Shown here piece by piece: positions 10,016 to 22,344 of a stretch of 64,000 nucleotides of DNA. The translations under genes and the position numbers were made by a program. Positions within the stretch are counted from its first letter, which is position 1, and every line of letters starts with the position of its first letter. Under the pieces are notes generated by a model. That model had not been told where the DNA came from. It made no database searches and was given only the letters and a program-made list of their open reading frames with translations. The DNA is from Saccopteryx bilineata (Eukaryota; Chordata; Mammalia; Chiroptera; Emballonuridae), in assembly GCF_036850765.1 (NCBI RefSeq), contig NC_089493.1, forward strand, positions 216,068,744-216,132,743. Direction: 5' to 3'.

Positions 10016-12664
10016 TAAAAAAGACCTGAGGGCTGTTACCTATTTATATGGATGATTTACATATAATACAAGTTTTATCTCTCTCTGTCATGTTATAAAG
10101 AGCAAAAGAAAAAATGAATTAATCTTACTAAATAATATAGAATGAATTAGTGGAAACAATTATTACACTTAAATATCAGTTACACTAAAATTTTGTATCT
10201 TGAGAGTTCTGCGAATTAGGGGAAAAATGGTTCTGAAAACTGGTAAGCTATTTCAAGTGTAAGGGGCAATAGAAGTTGAGAGAGAGGTGATTGCAATTTA
10301 GGTAGACTTAACTGATTAAAGGACAAATTTGGAGTTGAGGAGAAAAAGAGAAGTAAAATCGGAGCAAGTCAGTGAAGGAAGTTAACACTGAAGTATAAAA
10401 TATAGTTTTAGAGTTAGAACAAACCAAAGATTTTTAAAAGTATCACTGTATAATTTGTTTAAGAGCACATGATAATAAAATGGGGTTTTAGGAATGTTTA
10501 TGAGATAATCCTGGGGTAAGTTTTTCCTCTGTTATTTGAGCAGTGATTTCCAGTGCTACACAAAACTCCTGAACTCTTCATAAATTGTCAGTATTTCAAC
10601 ATCAGCATGAATAATGTATATTAGAGATAGCATAGGAAGAAGAATTCAGATTTGTAAAAGAGGAACAGCAGATGCTGAAAACCCTAATTGTGGTTATTGG
10701 GCAATGTTGTCTAGTCCGTAGCTCAAGACTTTGACACTTACTGACTTTAACAGGGTTGTGCAATTCATGGACACGGGAATTTAGCTTGGCTGAAAATGAT
10801 AGTATTTTACCTGATAGTTTTCTCAAGAAGGTGATGGTTCCCAAATGTCTAAATTAATATTTTGCCTGAATTCCACTACATATGCCTCATCTCTACTGAG
10901 CACAATGGAAGACTTGTGTTTTGGGGTTGATTAACGAAGGACACAGGATTAGCACATAGTGGACTAAATTGTAAATGACTGAAAAGAAACTCATTTGTGT
11001 CTATTTATTCATCCTTATTAATAGTTTTGGGCACTTAGAAATGCCTCAAGGAAAGGCAGAACTGCAAGTAAATAAGTTTGTGAATACTTCCATTAACTCT
11101 GGGGTATTTGAAATACACAAAAATGGCAAAAATGAATGGATACCAAATTGCAAGAAATCATATTTTCTAAAAAACATTTATAATTTCAACTTAAATTATT
11201 GCCTCTTGAATACCAAATATTTACTGTTAGCATGTAGGTCATATAATAGCTCAATGAATTATTTGTGCAAATGGTGTTTTTGAAAGCTATTAAAAAGAGT
11301 TTTGTCTAAGTACCTTTAGTGAAATTCTTAAGTATTCAAACCACTGAATTTTAAAGCTCATTACTGAGCAAAACTTTTTATTTTCTTTCAGTAAAATTTA
11401 TTGGGACAACTAGCTGTGGGCCAGAAAAGAGACGGTAAATGGGGTATCTATTAATGACAACTGAGAACTTCAACTTCTTTTTTTTATCATGAAACCTGAA
11501 AATTCCTTTCATACCTTTTGGGTGTTTTCAGAGAAAAAATAAAATTCTCCTGTAAGTAAAAGGCAGAAAAGACTGCTGAATAAAGAAGTTTGTGCTGAAT
11601 GAGAAACCAGAATATTCATGTTCTTGAGTTCTGGTTCTGGTTTATCTAGTTATATAATCTGGAAATTCACCCAAATTATGAGTCTCATTTTACACCTGAA
11701 AAATTAAAAGGTTAGAATAAATAATGTATAAGCCATGTGCCATGTTTTATATTCTATGGCTTTATTTCTCTGTGACCCAACACAGACATTTGCAAGCTCC
11801 TTTGCAGAAAGTTTTCCTTGAGCTATATTAATATGTTTTGTGTTTAAGTTAATATTTTCCCAATCTACTAGGAAAAGTAAATAATTTTTCAAATTCAATA
11901 TTTATTTTGATAGTTTTCTTAAAATATTGGTTGCTGCTGCTATTTATCTTTATGACAATAAAACACAGCTATTCTCTGATTTGGTATAAATCTTTAGTTT
12001 TAGACATATTTAGCTCAATAGTTCATTATGGCTAAAGGTGCTCTCCACCTGTTACCTGTCAGGGGGCAATGCTTCAGTCGACTCTCTCACTGCCTGTTTG
12101 AACTGAACAAATTTCTGCACCTTTTAGGCCACGTCTTCATGATCAGTTGCTTTCTCCTGATAATAACTTAACATTTCATATAATAGCTTACACTCAGTGG
12201 GTAAACACGGAAACTAGAACTCAGTGGAAGCAAAGTAAATAGAGAGCTTACAAGATGAATAGCAGAGGAAGCAGGACCAGTGTGCATAGTTGTTTTCGAA
12301 GCATTTAAACAAGTTTGTAGTAGACAGCTGTAATGGGTTAGTAAAGTAATTTAGGACAATATTTTGTGTTTCCTCTAAGTATGAAAAAAGAAAACTGTAT
12401 GAACGAATACCTATGTCATCCAAAAAAAGTATGTTTTCTAATCTTGCAAGATAGGCCTATGTGCTGGGAACGATGGCTTCTTATCAATGGTATTTTTTTT
12501 TGCTGTACTAAGTTAACTTTCTTCAGATAATCATAATCTTTCACTAATTTTGTACTGTTACATAAGTATTTCTTAAGTAAAAAGTTGAAAACTCTTAGAG
12601 AGTAAATATTATTCCTATCATATTCAACAAATTTCCATGTTATTGCTTAATATATATATAATCT
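10016..12664. other. No recognised feature (AT-rich, unique-looking)
   Basis: About 2.6 kb with no family I recognise and no convincing coding frame. Short open frames (for example 10975-11283) have AT-rich composition and no motif. It may be intergenic or intronic. Confidence 0.5.
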
Positions 12665-13041
12665 TTTTTAAAAAAATCAAATGAAAGGCAAGGAGGCAGA
12701 GAGACAGACTCTTGAATATGCTGCGACCAGGATCCACCCAGCAAGCCCCTTACCATGGCAATGGTCTGCCTGTGTGGGTTGCTGCTCTGTTGCTTGGCAA
12801 CTGAGCTATTTTAGTGCCTGAGGTAGGCCATGGAACCATCCTCACCCACAGGGTCAACTTTTGTTGGAACCATTCGAGCCATGGCTGTGGGAAGGGACAG
12901 AGAGAGAGAGAGGAAGAGGAAGGGGAGGGATAGGGGTGGAGAAGCAGATGGTCGCTTCTCCTGTGTTCCTGGACTAGGAATTGACCCTGGGACCTCCACA
13001 TGCCAGGCCGACACTCTACTGCTAAGCCAACTGGCCAGGGC
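12665..13041 (-). mobile_element. VES-type SINE, long form, decayed
   Basis: The tRNA-like head is at the right end ('ccaactggccagggc' = 'gccctggccagttgg' in sense) with a box B-like 'gacctccacatgccagg' region. A C/T-rich middle and a long body lead to an A-rich tail at 12668. Similar flanks ('ataatctt' at 12658-12665 and just after 13048) look like a target duplication. The body is diverged and the CTCF-like block of younger copies is lost here. An older copy. Confidence 0.9.
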
Positions 13042-15299
13042 AAATACATAATCTTAATAATGAATTTATGCATCATAGAATTATTCTGAATTGAAAGCTC
13101 TGATTGGTGTTCCTGAATCTGTCCATGACTATTTTTGTATGCACGTGCATGTGCAGAGCAGGAACACACACACACACTCCACAGCAAAACAAATAAAACT
13201 GTTCTTACGTAAGAACATTATAAGCAATGTTTTATTCTGAATGATTTTAGGAAACCTAAAAACCATCTCAATGATAAGCTGAGATACTGTTTGACAATGA
13301 AGTTCTAGTCCTGTAAAACAAAGTGCTTCCTCTTCATATCTCAACACCCAAAATGTGCAGTTTGACTCTCCAATTGTCTGTTGGTATGCATACTGACATC
13401 TGGGGGATGAGCAGAGGACAGTTATCAGAAAAAGCAATGTTGGGGAGGCTAGAAGAAAGCCAAAACCTACATCACGAACCCCAATGGAAAAACTGTAAGA
13501 TGGAAGTGGTGGTGAATAATGCTGAATACTGCAGAGAAATTTTGAAGGGTTTTCTGAAGATTTTCAATTGATTGCTGATGGTACAAATCAGGTTAAAAGT
13601 ACGTATGGATTACGTTCTTATTAGGAAGTAGCATAGATAACATTAAGGAATTTATCATATAAATGGAAAAAATATTACTGCAGGATTAGAAGAACATAGC
13701 TATATCAAATTGCAGTGTGGCATCATGGTTTTAATATTTCATGAGATTTATTTCTGTAAATCTGTTTTAAGAAGTATTTTCATTTTCATGTAAGGTCTCT
13801 TCTTCTTTTTATTTTTTTATCTATCTTTGTAGTGTCCAAAATTGCAAATTTGACTTACAATGTAAGTTGATCATTACTGCTGCTTATTTGAATTTAGTGA
13901 CAGCTGTAGGATAAGCAGTCTTCCATCTGTGTACTCATAGATTCATGGTAATCTGGCCATTCTGCTAGATGAACTTGGGGGAGTCAAGTTCAACTCTGAC
14001 CCCAGCTCTGTCTCTTTGGTATGGGTAGACTGTGGAAGGGATATTTCTATTTTTCATAATTTTTCTGTAACCATAGCCATCCTTCATGTGCATCATTGAA
14101 GACACCACAGAAACATGCTTATTTCAGTCTTGTGATTCCACTTGACAAAGACAAAAATTGTCCTAAACTGTCGGGGAGTTTTCTTTTATTTTGATTTGTA
14201 TTCTTTGCTGTAGATTCTGTAAATTCAGGGCACGCAGAAGTCAATTATCTAGTTTTCTTTGATTCCTTGACCTGAGATGATGTTCTATATAGTTAGAAAT
14301 GTAGAGCTAGATAAGACTTTCTTATTTTCAGGGATGGTTGTGCTATAATTATTTAACTACTAGTACATATTCAATTTTCACTTTTGTTTTTAATATCTGT
14401 TTTCTTTTTGTAGATGTTCCTTTAAGAATCCTGAAGTAATAGAGTGAATTGTTGAACATTTCTCTCAAAACAAGATTTTCTTAAAAACTCATCACAAGAA
14501 TTTTTATTCCTTTGTAAAGAGGCCTGCTATTTTTTTTCCACAGCTATATAAAAATAACTAGTCAATGTTTTCAGAAAAAAACTCTATGGAAACTTTCTCT
14601 CTATGATCCCTTTTCAAGAATATGTTTAAAACATACAGTAATGTTCTTTATTTATTTAGTCTCGTTAATGTTTCTTCATGTTCATGTCATCGATTTTTTT
14701 CCTCAGGGTTTCTAGAGACCATGTTTTATCAAGTTAAGTGCTAGTTGTGTTTATCAAGGTATTTACCAGCTATACTTTTCATTGAAATTCAAGCTGTAAC
14801 TGACACTTATATCTGGATGGGAATATTTTTCTACTAGCTCTTAACTCATCTTTGACAAGTGCATAGTCTGCCTTTGTTTAGAAAATATATATAAAATTTA
14901 TATAGATATACATGTTACTCTTTGGATTTTTTCAAGGACATTTCTTGAATCTTGCCTGGATTTGTGAAATGAGTTATGTGGCCTCATCACTATTGACTTG
15001 CATGCAGGCAGAATATGGAAAGTTTCAAACTTTCATTTTCAATGAAGTAAGATTTTTTTTCCTGGACATTTATTGACATGATGTTAAAATCACTTTTCTA
15101 TAGTTTTATTTGCTCATAGTCTATAAAAATAGGGTAGCCATTGTTTTGGAAAAAGTAATTGTATGGTATAATATATTGGAAACATGATAAACAAGCAAGA
15201 GTCAATAATAAAACATTTTAAAAACCAGAATTTTTATTTTCTGTATTTTAGATCTTTCTATTTTAATAGGCATAAGCTTTGTGTCAGTTAAGGCCATGG
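13042..15299. other. No recognised feature
   Basis: About 2.2 kb of AT-rich sequence without clear repeats, RNA genes or coding frames. Confidence 0.45.
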
Positions 15300-15725
15300 T
15301 GGAAAACATAATTCACCAGATGACTTAACAACAGTACTAGTTGCAGGGACGTGAGAGGGCAAGGAAACAAACCAGGGCTGCCAGGACCTGGAGACTAGCA
15401 ACAATGGGAAGTCCTTACTCTCTGGACCTGACGGGAAGAAAACAATGCTGTTACAGTCCAGTGAGAACCAGAACTGGGGAGAAAGTTCTGCCCATCTGAG
15501 CCATGGAGAGATGCAGTTACTGCCAGAGATGCAGAGCTAAAGCAGGCAGGGAGTAGACGGGAAACCATGACCTCTTTCTCCTTACTCTGATCTCCTTCTG
15601 GTATCATCCAATAACTAACTCCCAACCAGAAGCCAACAATAAGCGAATCCAGTTGATAGGTAGAAACAGAAGGGAGAAATGTACCTGGGAAGGCAAATAG
15701 AAAAAAGCCCCCCACCCCTAAACTA
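15300..15725 (-). other. GC-richer island, possible ancient repeat
   Basis: Noticeably richer in G+C than its surroundings, with phrases such as 'agccatggagagatgcag' and 'ctcccaaccagaagcc' that recall old mammalian interspersed repeats. I cannot name the family. A 106-residue minus-strand open frame crosses it without a recognisable domain, so I do not call it coding. Confidence 0.35.
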
Positions 15726-16849
15726 GTAAGGTTAAAACTCCTTTTTGGTTAGAATGTTAGTTTTATTTATTTATTTTATTCTGGATCAACAGCAATACCA
15801 CAGATGAAAGGGTAGGTGTACTTTTATATAGTTAACAAAACAATATAAGATGCGGGGTTTTATATGGTTATTGAATCTTTTGGATTTCTACAGGATTTAA
15901 GCAACTTAAAATCAGTAGGGTTTTTATTTTTTAGTATTATTTTTTAATTTTCTGAGTATCATTTTTTCAAATAGCATCTTGTTAAAAGTAGAAAAAATTG
16001 GGAATGACTAGTTGTAATAGTGTGTAGTCCACCCACTTTGACATCTTTTTCTTTTCTACCCTCCATTCTATAAAAGACACCAAAGATTCTGCAGGAAATA
16101 CCTGGGCTCCAAGGAACCCACTTTGAGAAAATTTGTTTTTATGAAGAAATTATAAGTCAAATTTTGTGTTCTTTTGTTAACTCATCTTCTGTGGAGGAAA
16201 AAAAAAAAACTGCCTAAGTTAGACCAGTTGTTTCTTTAGTTTTTGGAAATGTGGAATCATATGAAGAAGCTTTTAGTTATACTTCAAGATGAGACAGTCT
16301 TATTTCTTTCATCTTTGTGGTAAATGTGGAGTCTGTCATTGATAATTTCAAGACTGAAGATGTATTTTCATAAGAAAATAGTGGCTAGATGGTCAATCTC
16401 TAGTGGGAAATGCGAAGGATGTTTGACTATTCCAGATTAGTGCATTCACACTTCAAAATAAATTTGACAAGTCAACAAACTGCACAGTTTATTCCTTCAT
16501 CAAGCAAATAATTAATTACTTTGTGCCAAATACCACATTAGCCACTTGCAATATGGAGAGAACAAACTGACAAGTTTTCTGATATCTTAGAAATTACAAT
16601 TTCATAGGGGACAAATGACCTATATTAAACAAATATGTACAAAATAATTATTTCAATACATTTGTAATGTGTTGTTAAAAATTATAGTAGTTATAGGACA
16701 CAAAATTTTCTACTTGTAATGTGTATATGTATATAGACTTATAGATACACAAGTAGATACTCTAATTTATTTAATTTATAAAATCCTAATAGATAAACAT
16801 TACATATACTGTGGTGAGTATATGTTCAAAATATTTAGTGCTCTGGGAA
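15726..16849. other. No recognised feature
   Basis: AT-rich sequence with simple A-runs and no family recognised. Confidence 0.45.
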
Positions 16850-17440
16850 CCTTAAGTCCACTAGTTCACAATAAAGTCTGAAGTCCTCAGTATAACAATC
16901 AAGGCATTTCTAATCAGTCTCCAATCCATTTTCTTTTATTACTTCCTCACTCATTTATACTGCATTGATCTGGATACTATTTATTGGCATTCTATATTCT
17001 ACTCCATCCCATACAGTCCAGTTCTTTTTATTCCTATTCTGCCTGAGACTTCCTTTCTCATTTCTTCCTACCAAACAATTACTCATTTTGAACTATTTCT
17101 TAATTTAAATCCTGATGAGTTCATGCAATCTTCACGAATTATTCAGCTCAAAGTAATTCCTCCTTCTTTTGAAATTCAATAGCATTTAACCATGTGCTGC
17201 ATTGTATAATAATTATATGATCTTATGTTTTATACACTCATTCATTCACTATGTAATAGTGCCTGTTGTGTGCCAACAATGAGCAGATATATCTGTGTTT
17301 TAATGGCACTTGTACTTTATTTCTTTGGTGAAATTTAGTTCCTGATAAGAAAGATTATGTTTATGTACCTTTCAATTGTATCCACTTCAGAACAAACAAG
17401 ATACCTTGAATTTGACAGTTGCTAAATAAAGATTGATGAA
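16850..17440 (+). mobile_element. L2-like LINE fragment
   Basis: C/T-biased plus strand with the diffuse signature of L2 3' regions: 'caaggcatttctaatcagtc', 'cctgagacttcc', then 'actcattcattcac' and 'gtgccaacaatgagcag' and a terminal 'ctaaataaagattgatgaatg'. Highly diverged. Boundaries are approximate, and part could be another old repeat. Confidence 0.55.
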
Positions 17441-17685
17441 TGCATAATTTCATTTAGTCATACCATTAAAAACTGCCATAGTGTTAATCCTTCTAAGCTG
17501 CTATACTTCCTCTTATTATTTTCTATATGTAAACATAAGTATGGACAGTAACAATTGAATAATTTACCTTTTGAAATGTATGCTCAGCTAATCTATACAT
17601 ATCTGCATATATCATAAAAAGAATTATAAAAATAAATGAAAGTATAGTGAAAAAAGAATATATGTAAAAAGAAGGCACAATTATG

Positions 17686-18158
17686 GCCCTGACCGGTTGG
17701 CTCAGTGGTAGAGCGTCGGCCTGGCATGCAGAGGTCCCGGGTTCGATTCCCGGCCAGGGCACACAGGAGAAGCGCCCATCTGCTTCTCCACCCTCCCCCT
17801 CTCCTTCCTCTCTGTCTCTCTCTTCCCCTCCTGCAGCAAGGCTCCATTGGAGCAAAGATGGCCCGGGTGCTGGGGATGGCTCCTTGGCCTCTGCCCCAGG
17901 CGCTAGAGTGGCTCTGGTCGCGACAGAGCGACGCCCCAGAGGGGCAGAGCATCGCCCCCTGGTGGGCAGAGCGTCGCCTCCTGGTGGGAGTGCCGGGTGG
18001 ATCCCGGTTGGGCGCATGTGGGAGTCTGTCTGACTGTCTCTCCCCGTTTCCAGCTTCAGAAAAATACAAAAAAACAAACAAAAATTAAGCCTTAGGCCAG
18101 GGGTAGTCAAACTTAAAAAAAAAAAATAAATAAATAAATAAATAAAATATAAAAAAAT
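17686..18158 (+). mobile_element. VES-type SINE, long form, with extra 3' sequence and A-rich tail
   Basis: The head 'gccctgaccggttggctcag' and box B 'ggttcgattcc' (17741-17751) give the Pol III promoter. A C/T-rich region, the 'ttggagcaaagatggcccg' body and a body end at about 18087 ('cttcagaaaaatacaaa') follow. Then come about 30 bases not found in other copies (near 18088-18112, 'ggccaggggtagtcaaac') and an A-rich (aaat)n tail. The duplication 'gcacaattatg' (17675-17685 and 18159-18169) encloses all of it, so the extra bases moved with the SINE. Confidence 0.95.
17953..17987 (-). promoter_or_regulatory. CTCF-like motif pair inside VES SINE
   Basis: Plus-strand 'cgccccctggtgg' (17953-17965) is the reverse complement of the CTCF core CCACCAGGGGGCG. 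A second, one-mismatch block lies at 17975-17987. Binding is inferred from motif match only. Confidence 0.55.
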
Positions 18159-18285
18159 GCACAATTATGTGAATTATTATTATTGTTTTAATTTGACTGA
18201 CATAAATATATGAGGCAAAGTGTGTTTCTTGGAAGCTCTCAGTATTTCAGTAATTTCAGTTCTCCACTTTGTGATGTATCTATAC

Positions 18286-19129
18286 CAGTGGTTCTCAAAG
18301 TGTGTGCCAGGGCACACTGGTACACCCTAGAAGATTTCTAGGTGTGCCCTATGGTATTCCAGAGAAATATGTGCCTGTTTGGGACCAAAAAACCAACAGG
18401 GTTTTTGGAGGTTAGCTTTTTGGAGGACAGAAGTGTGGGGAATTGGCTGTAAGCTGACAGTCTGCCTAACCCCCACCTTACTTGCCTGATTAGGTTGCAA
18501 AAGGCTGTTAAGCTGTGGTGCTGGATTACACTATCCCCCATGTTCCCCAGAAAGACTGGAGGTAAGTTTCTTCTATCCTTTGTTTGGTGTAAAGTTAAGA
18601 TGATATATATAGTGGGGTTTTTCTGCAATCAACACAAGAGTAAAAAGAGAGGAATTCTTCAATGTATTGATGAGAAAATGAGAGTTTGCCTTTCAAGTAT
18701 ATGCCCAAACACTGAGGAAACTGCTAGGACACACCAGGCTCATGTTTCTCATAAACACAAGAATGAAAACACTAAACACATTTGCACTAGGACCTGCCAA
18801 ATTTACTAAATCTTACTAAGAATGTATCTATATATATATAAAATATAACTTTTTTGTCATTTTTAAAATTTTTAACCCCTCTTTTTGATGAATTCTAAAG
18901 ATCATAACTCAAAAAATGTAACATAAAAATGTTTTTTAATGCCAGAATAAATTTAATTTTGTCGTATTTATTTTGTTTAATTATTATAAAAGTATGCTTG
19001 GACTTTATATATTTTTCTTTAATATTTGACTTATTATAACATATTTCTCAGAAATTTGTACATAGTGTGCCCACAATTATTTGTAGGATTTTAAATGTGC
19101 CCTGATTTCAAAAAGTTTGAGAACCACTG
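18286..19129 (+). mobile_element. hAT DNA transposon, 844 bp, with terminal inverted repeats
   Basis: It begins CAGTGGTTCTCAAA and ends with the exact reverse complement, giving 14-bp terminal inverted repeats. It is flanked by a perfect 8-bp duplication 'atctatac' (18278-18285 and 19130-19137), the hAT signature. Just inside the left end are 'gtgtgccagggcacactgg' and 'ctaggtgtgcccta', matched at the right by 'gtgtgccc' blocks, so subterminal repeats are also present. It holds a transposase C-terminal remnant. At 844 bp it is an internally deleted, non-autonomous derivative. Confidence 0.94.
18640..18790 (+). pseudogene. hAT transposase C-terminal remnant
   Basis: The plus-strand frame over about 18660-18760 reads 'EKMRVCLSSICPNTEE' followed by 'QAHVSH'. 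This is the pattern of the extreme C-terminus of Charlie/ZBED-like hAT transposases, where a short Leu-Ser-Ser-Ile block is followed by a Q-A-H-x-S-H ending. The dimerisation and catalytic parts upstream are missing. Orientation agrees with the transposon's plus reading. Confidence 0.6.
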
Positions 19130-19137
19130 ATCTATAC

Positions 19138-22100
19138 ACTGAGGCTCAGTGATTGATTCCTTTATCAAAGCTGAGTCCCATGAATGCCCAACAGAAAGAA
19201 AAAAGAATAAAAAGGAGAAGTGGATAACCAAGTTTCGCTGAGGTCTCTAGCAGATTTTCATGATGTCAGCCCAGTTTTCTTTTTGTTCCAAAGCAGACAT
19301 TCATGGGCTTCTTCCTGGTTTTTTTGTTTGGTTGGTTGTTTTTTACACCAGTTTTCAATCATGATTTTGATGGTTCTCTATATACATAGTGTCAGATTAC
19401 CTGGTTCCAGTTGTAAAAGTTTTGAAGACAGGATTTAATCTTTTTCTTTTCTCTGCAGTTGATAGATGGCTCTGAGTTGCAGTCTGACTGAGCTCCTGAA
19501 AACAGTACTGAGAAGTGTCTATAAATAAGCAGTTTTGTTTACAGGAACTGACTGAGGAACTGGACTTGTACCACCTGCTATTTGGTCAGTGTTGAGAAGT
19601 GAGAGGAAGGGGTTTCAGTCCTCTAGTATAATTCAAATCAGCCACTCTACCTCCAGGTAGGCCAGATTCTTTTTCTTGTTGTCTCAACCTAGATGTAGAC
19701 ACCCTTTCTTTCATTAATGCAACTTAGAGCTATTTGGCAACATGTTTTTTCTGATTATACCTGTCCCTCTGTGCTTCTATAAGCTTTCTAAGAACACATT
19801 TCTTTTGCCTAATATGTCTACTAAAGGAGAATTGTATAGGATGAGAACTATATGAGAATAAACTGTCTAGAATTTATGAAAATAAATATCTGTATAGTTT
19901 TATACTTATCCCTAAAATTCCTAGGTTAAACCAGTTAAGAAATTTCAATTTTGTGGGCTAGTGGCAAACTGGAGTCCATATGGAGTTTCTCGTTTCTCAA
20001 TTGGTCTTCTGAGTAGGTGGGATATAAATATCATGACAGTGTTTCAGTTGTGTCCCTTTCATGGTCAAAGATGCAGTCTGCTCTGTGTGGTTGCTCCTAT
20101 GCATAGTGTGTCATGACAGAAATTCTTGGTAAATTTTGTTTCATGAGGTGATGACACTTAGCTAGCGAGTAACTAAAGGCAGACACTTGTTTCCAAAGAT
20201 GTGTTTTGTAACCCTAAAATGCCTTTGGAAGAGGGAGGCCATTCTGTTCCTAATTTAAGGCTTGCTGAAAGCTTGTTATTAAGGCAAATAAGAAAGGCAA
20301 AAAAGACAAGGACTTTTGTGCATTCTGTGAAACATGAAGTAATATAGGTAATGGGAAGAGCGTCTGAAAAAGAAACAAAAGGCCAATCATTCTCTTTAAA
20401 TTTTTAATTGTCTAGCCCACACATACTAGTGTCATAGCCCACGCTGACTGACTAACATTTGGGAACATCTGTAAGATGAATAACTAGTACTGTGTTCTGA
20501 GTCACGTGTTCTAGTTTTATTTTAAAACTCTATTTAGAGCTTGGCTACTATTAGGCTTGTCCTGATTTTACTCAGTTACTGTGATTTAGCCTGTTGACTA
20601 TTTGCAAATGCACATTAATAGTCAGAGATTGGTTTCACTGGATGCTTAGGGTTAGAGGAATGAAGAAGTTGATAGTTTATAGGTCAAAAGTTTAAATAAC
20701 CTTAACAAATACAGTGTATTTATTTAATTAGGAAAAGATAGAATTTATTTTCTTTCTTAAAAGTAAGAGAAGATTATTTTGAAACTTTCAGAAGAAGCCA
20801 TCAATCAATGAAAACAACAGAAGAATTAAGGCAGAGACCTAGGCACTGTTCTGCTCATTGTCCTGTTTTTATTAGCAATTATACGGAAGTAGATCCAGAA
20901 ATAGAAAGGCATGATATCGAGACATCAGTACAGTAACCAGTACTTCCAGACATTACCACAAAAACATATACTTAGGATTTCACAACCCTCTCACATTGGC
21001 AATGTCACAATGTTGCCCTGGGCAAGGTTTTCGTCTCCTTTTTGGGTAAAGTAGGGTTCCGTTTTTTCCCCTCACACCAACCTCTATAAATCATTTTTCT
21101 TGAAGGGCAAACTGAAGTTTCTTGGTTTCAAAACCGTACTTGTCATGAGGACAGCAATCCTTCTTATGCCATTAGAAAGTCAGCTCACTGTGTTTGGCTA
21201 GCTACAAGGAATGAGGAAGGACACTGCTCCCCGGTAAACTATTGAGTCAGTTCAAATACTGAAAGTCTTAAAAACACAATCTGAGATGTTTTATTGATAA
21301 CAAAATTTACTTTACTCTTATGTATTTACAAAAATAAATCTTATTCTGTGGCTTCTTTTTAAATATCTAAGCCTATGGTGTTATTTTATTCACTGAGGTT
21401 AGCAAATTTCATCACATGGAATTCTTCTCTTTGTCAACATGTTTTTCTTGTCTTTTATCACTACACAACTCTCTTAAAATACTGCTCTTCCCTAGGTTAA
21501 CAAATGCTAAGTGAAATGTAGAATTAATATATTCGGCAATTTGATTGAAGTTTAAAAAGTTCCCAAAACATACTCCAGACTTTTACCTTGAAGATTCAAT
21601 GGATTTTGTTTTTATTCTTGAGGGCAGCCACAAAGAAGTGAAAGGGTAAAAAAAGTGGCTTCTTTTTTGTTTGTTTTAATTTATGGCTAAGAGGAGAATT
21701 TCAAAGGAAATTTCCATTAACAAAGCTGCTTCTGAAATTAAAGATGATGTCATATACATGACCGGCCAGGCTTTGAAGCAGTGAGATCCTATTCTGTATG
21801 TAGTTCTATAAAGTGGTGAGGGTTAGTGGGGCCTGAGAGGAGGGAAAGAACCTAAATTCTTACCCTATCAATTCAGACAGTGGGGCCTGAATGGTGATTC
21901 CGGAAAAGTCACTGCCACAGAAGCATCGTCGTGGATGGGACTCAGAAAATTCATTAATTTATAAGAAGAAAAGAATGTCTCTAAAATGTTAAAGGGTTTT
22001 GCCTCTAATATCTAGCAAAGAGTAACTTGTGTGGTTCTCAACTAAAATTGACTTGTCTTATTTTTCCCCTATTCTGTTTAATATTTGCGATATTATTAAA

Positions 22101-22344
22101 AAATCATTTTAAAAACGTAGGCATTATGGCATAAGTATAACATATGTAGTATAGAGTTTTATTTTTGAAAAGTTCCATTAAAAAAACAACAGCTATGATT
22201 GTTATACTGTGGTTAAAAGATTAAAAGTGGGCTACAAAATATCTAGGACATATCACAGTAGTGAAGACTTCATTTAATCTGATGAAAAGTTTCTTTTTGT
22301 CTTGTATCAATACATTCTCCAAGAAGATAAGTAAAAATACTGCT
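19138..22344. other. No recognised feature
   Basis: About 3.2 kb of AT-rich, unique-looking sequence without repeats I can name and without a plausible coding frame. Confidence 0.45.

Noticed and set aside
15395..15715. 106-residue minus-strand frame as a gene
   Set aside because: No domain, no splice context, and the segment looks like an old repeat.
17686..17760. tRNA-like segments (A and B boxes) at the start of several SINEs
   Set aside because: They lack a complete cloverleaf with a proper acceptor stem and are always followed by the SINE body and A-tail within target duplications; they are SINE heads, not tRNA genes.
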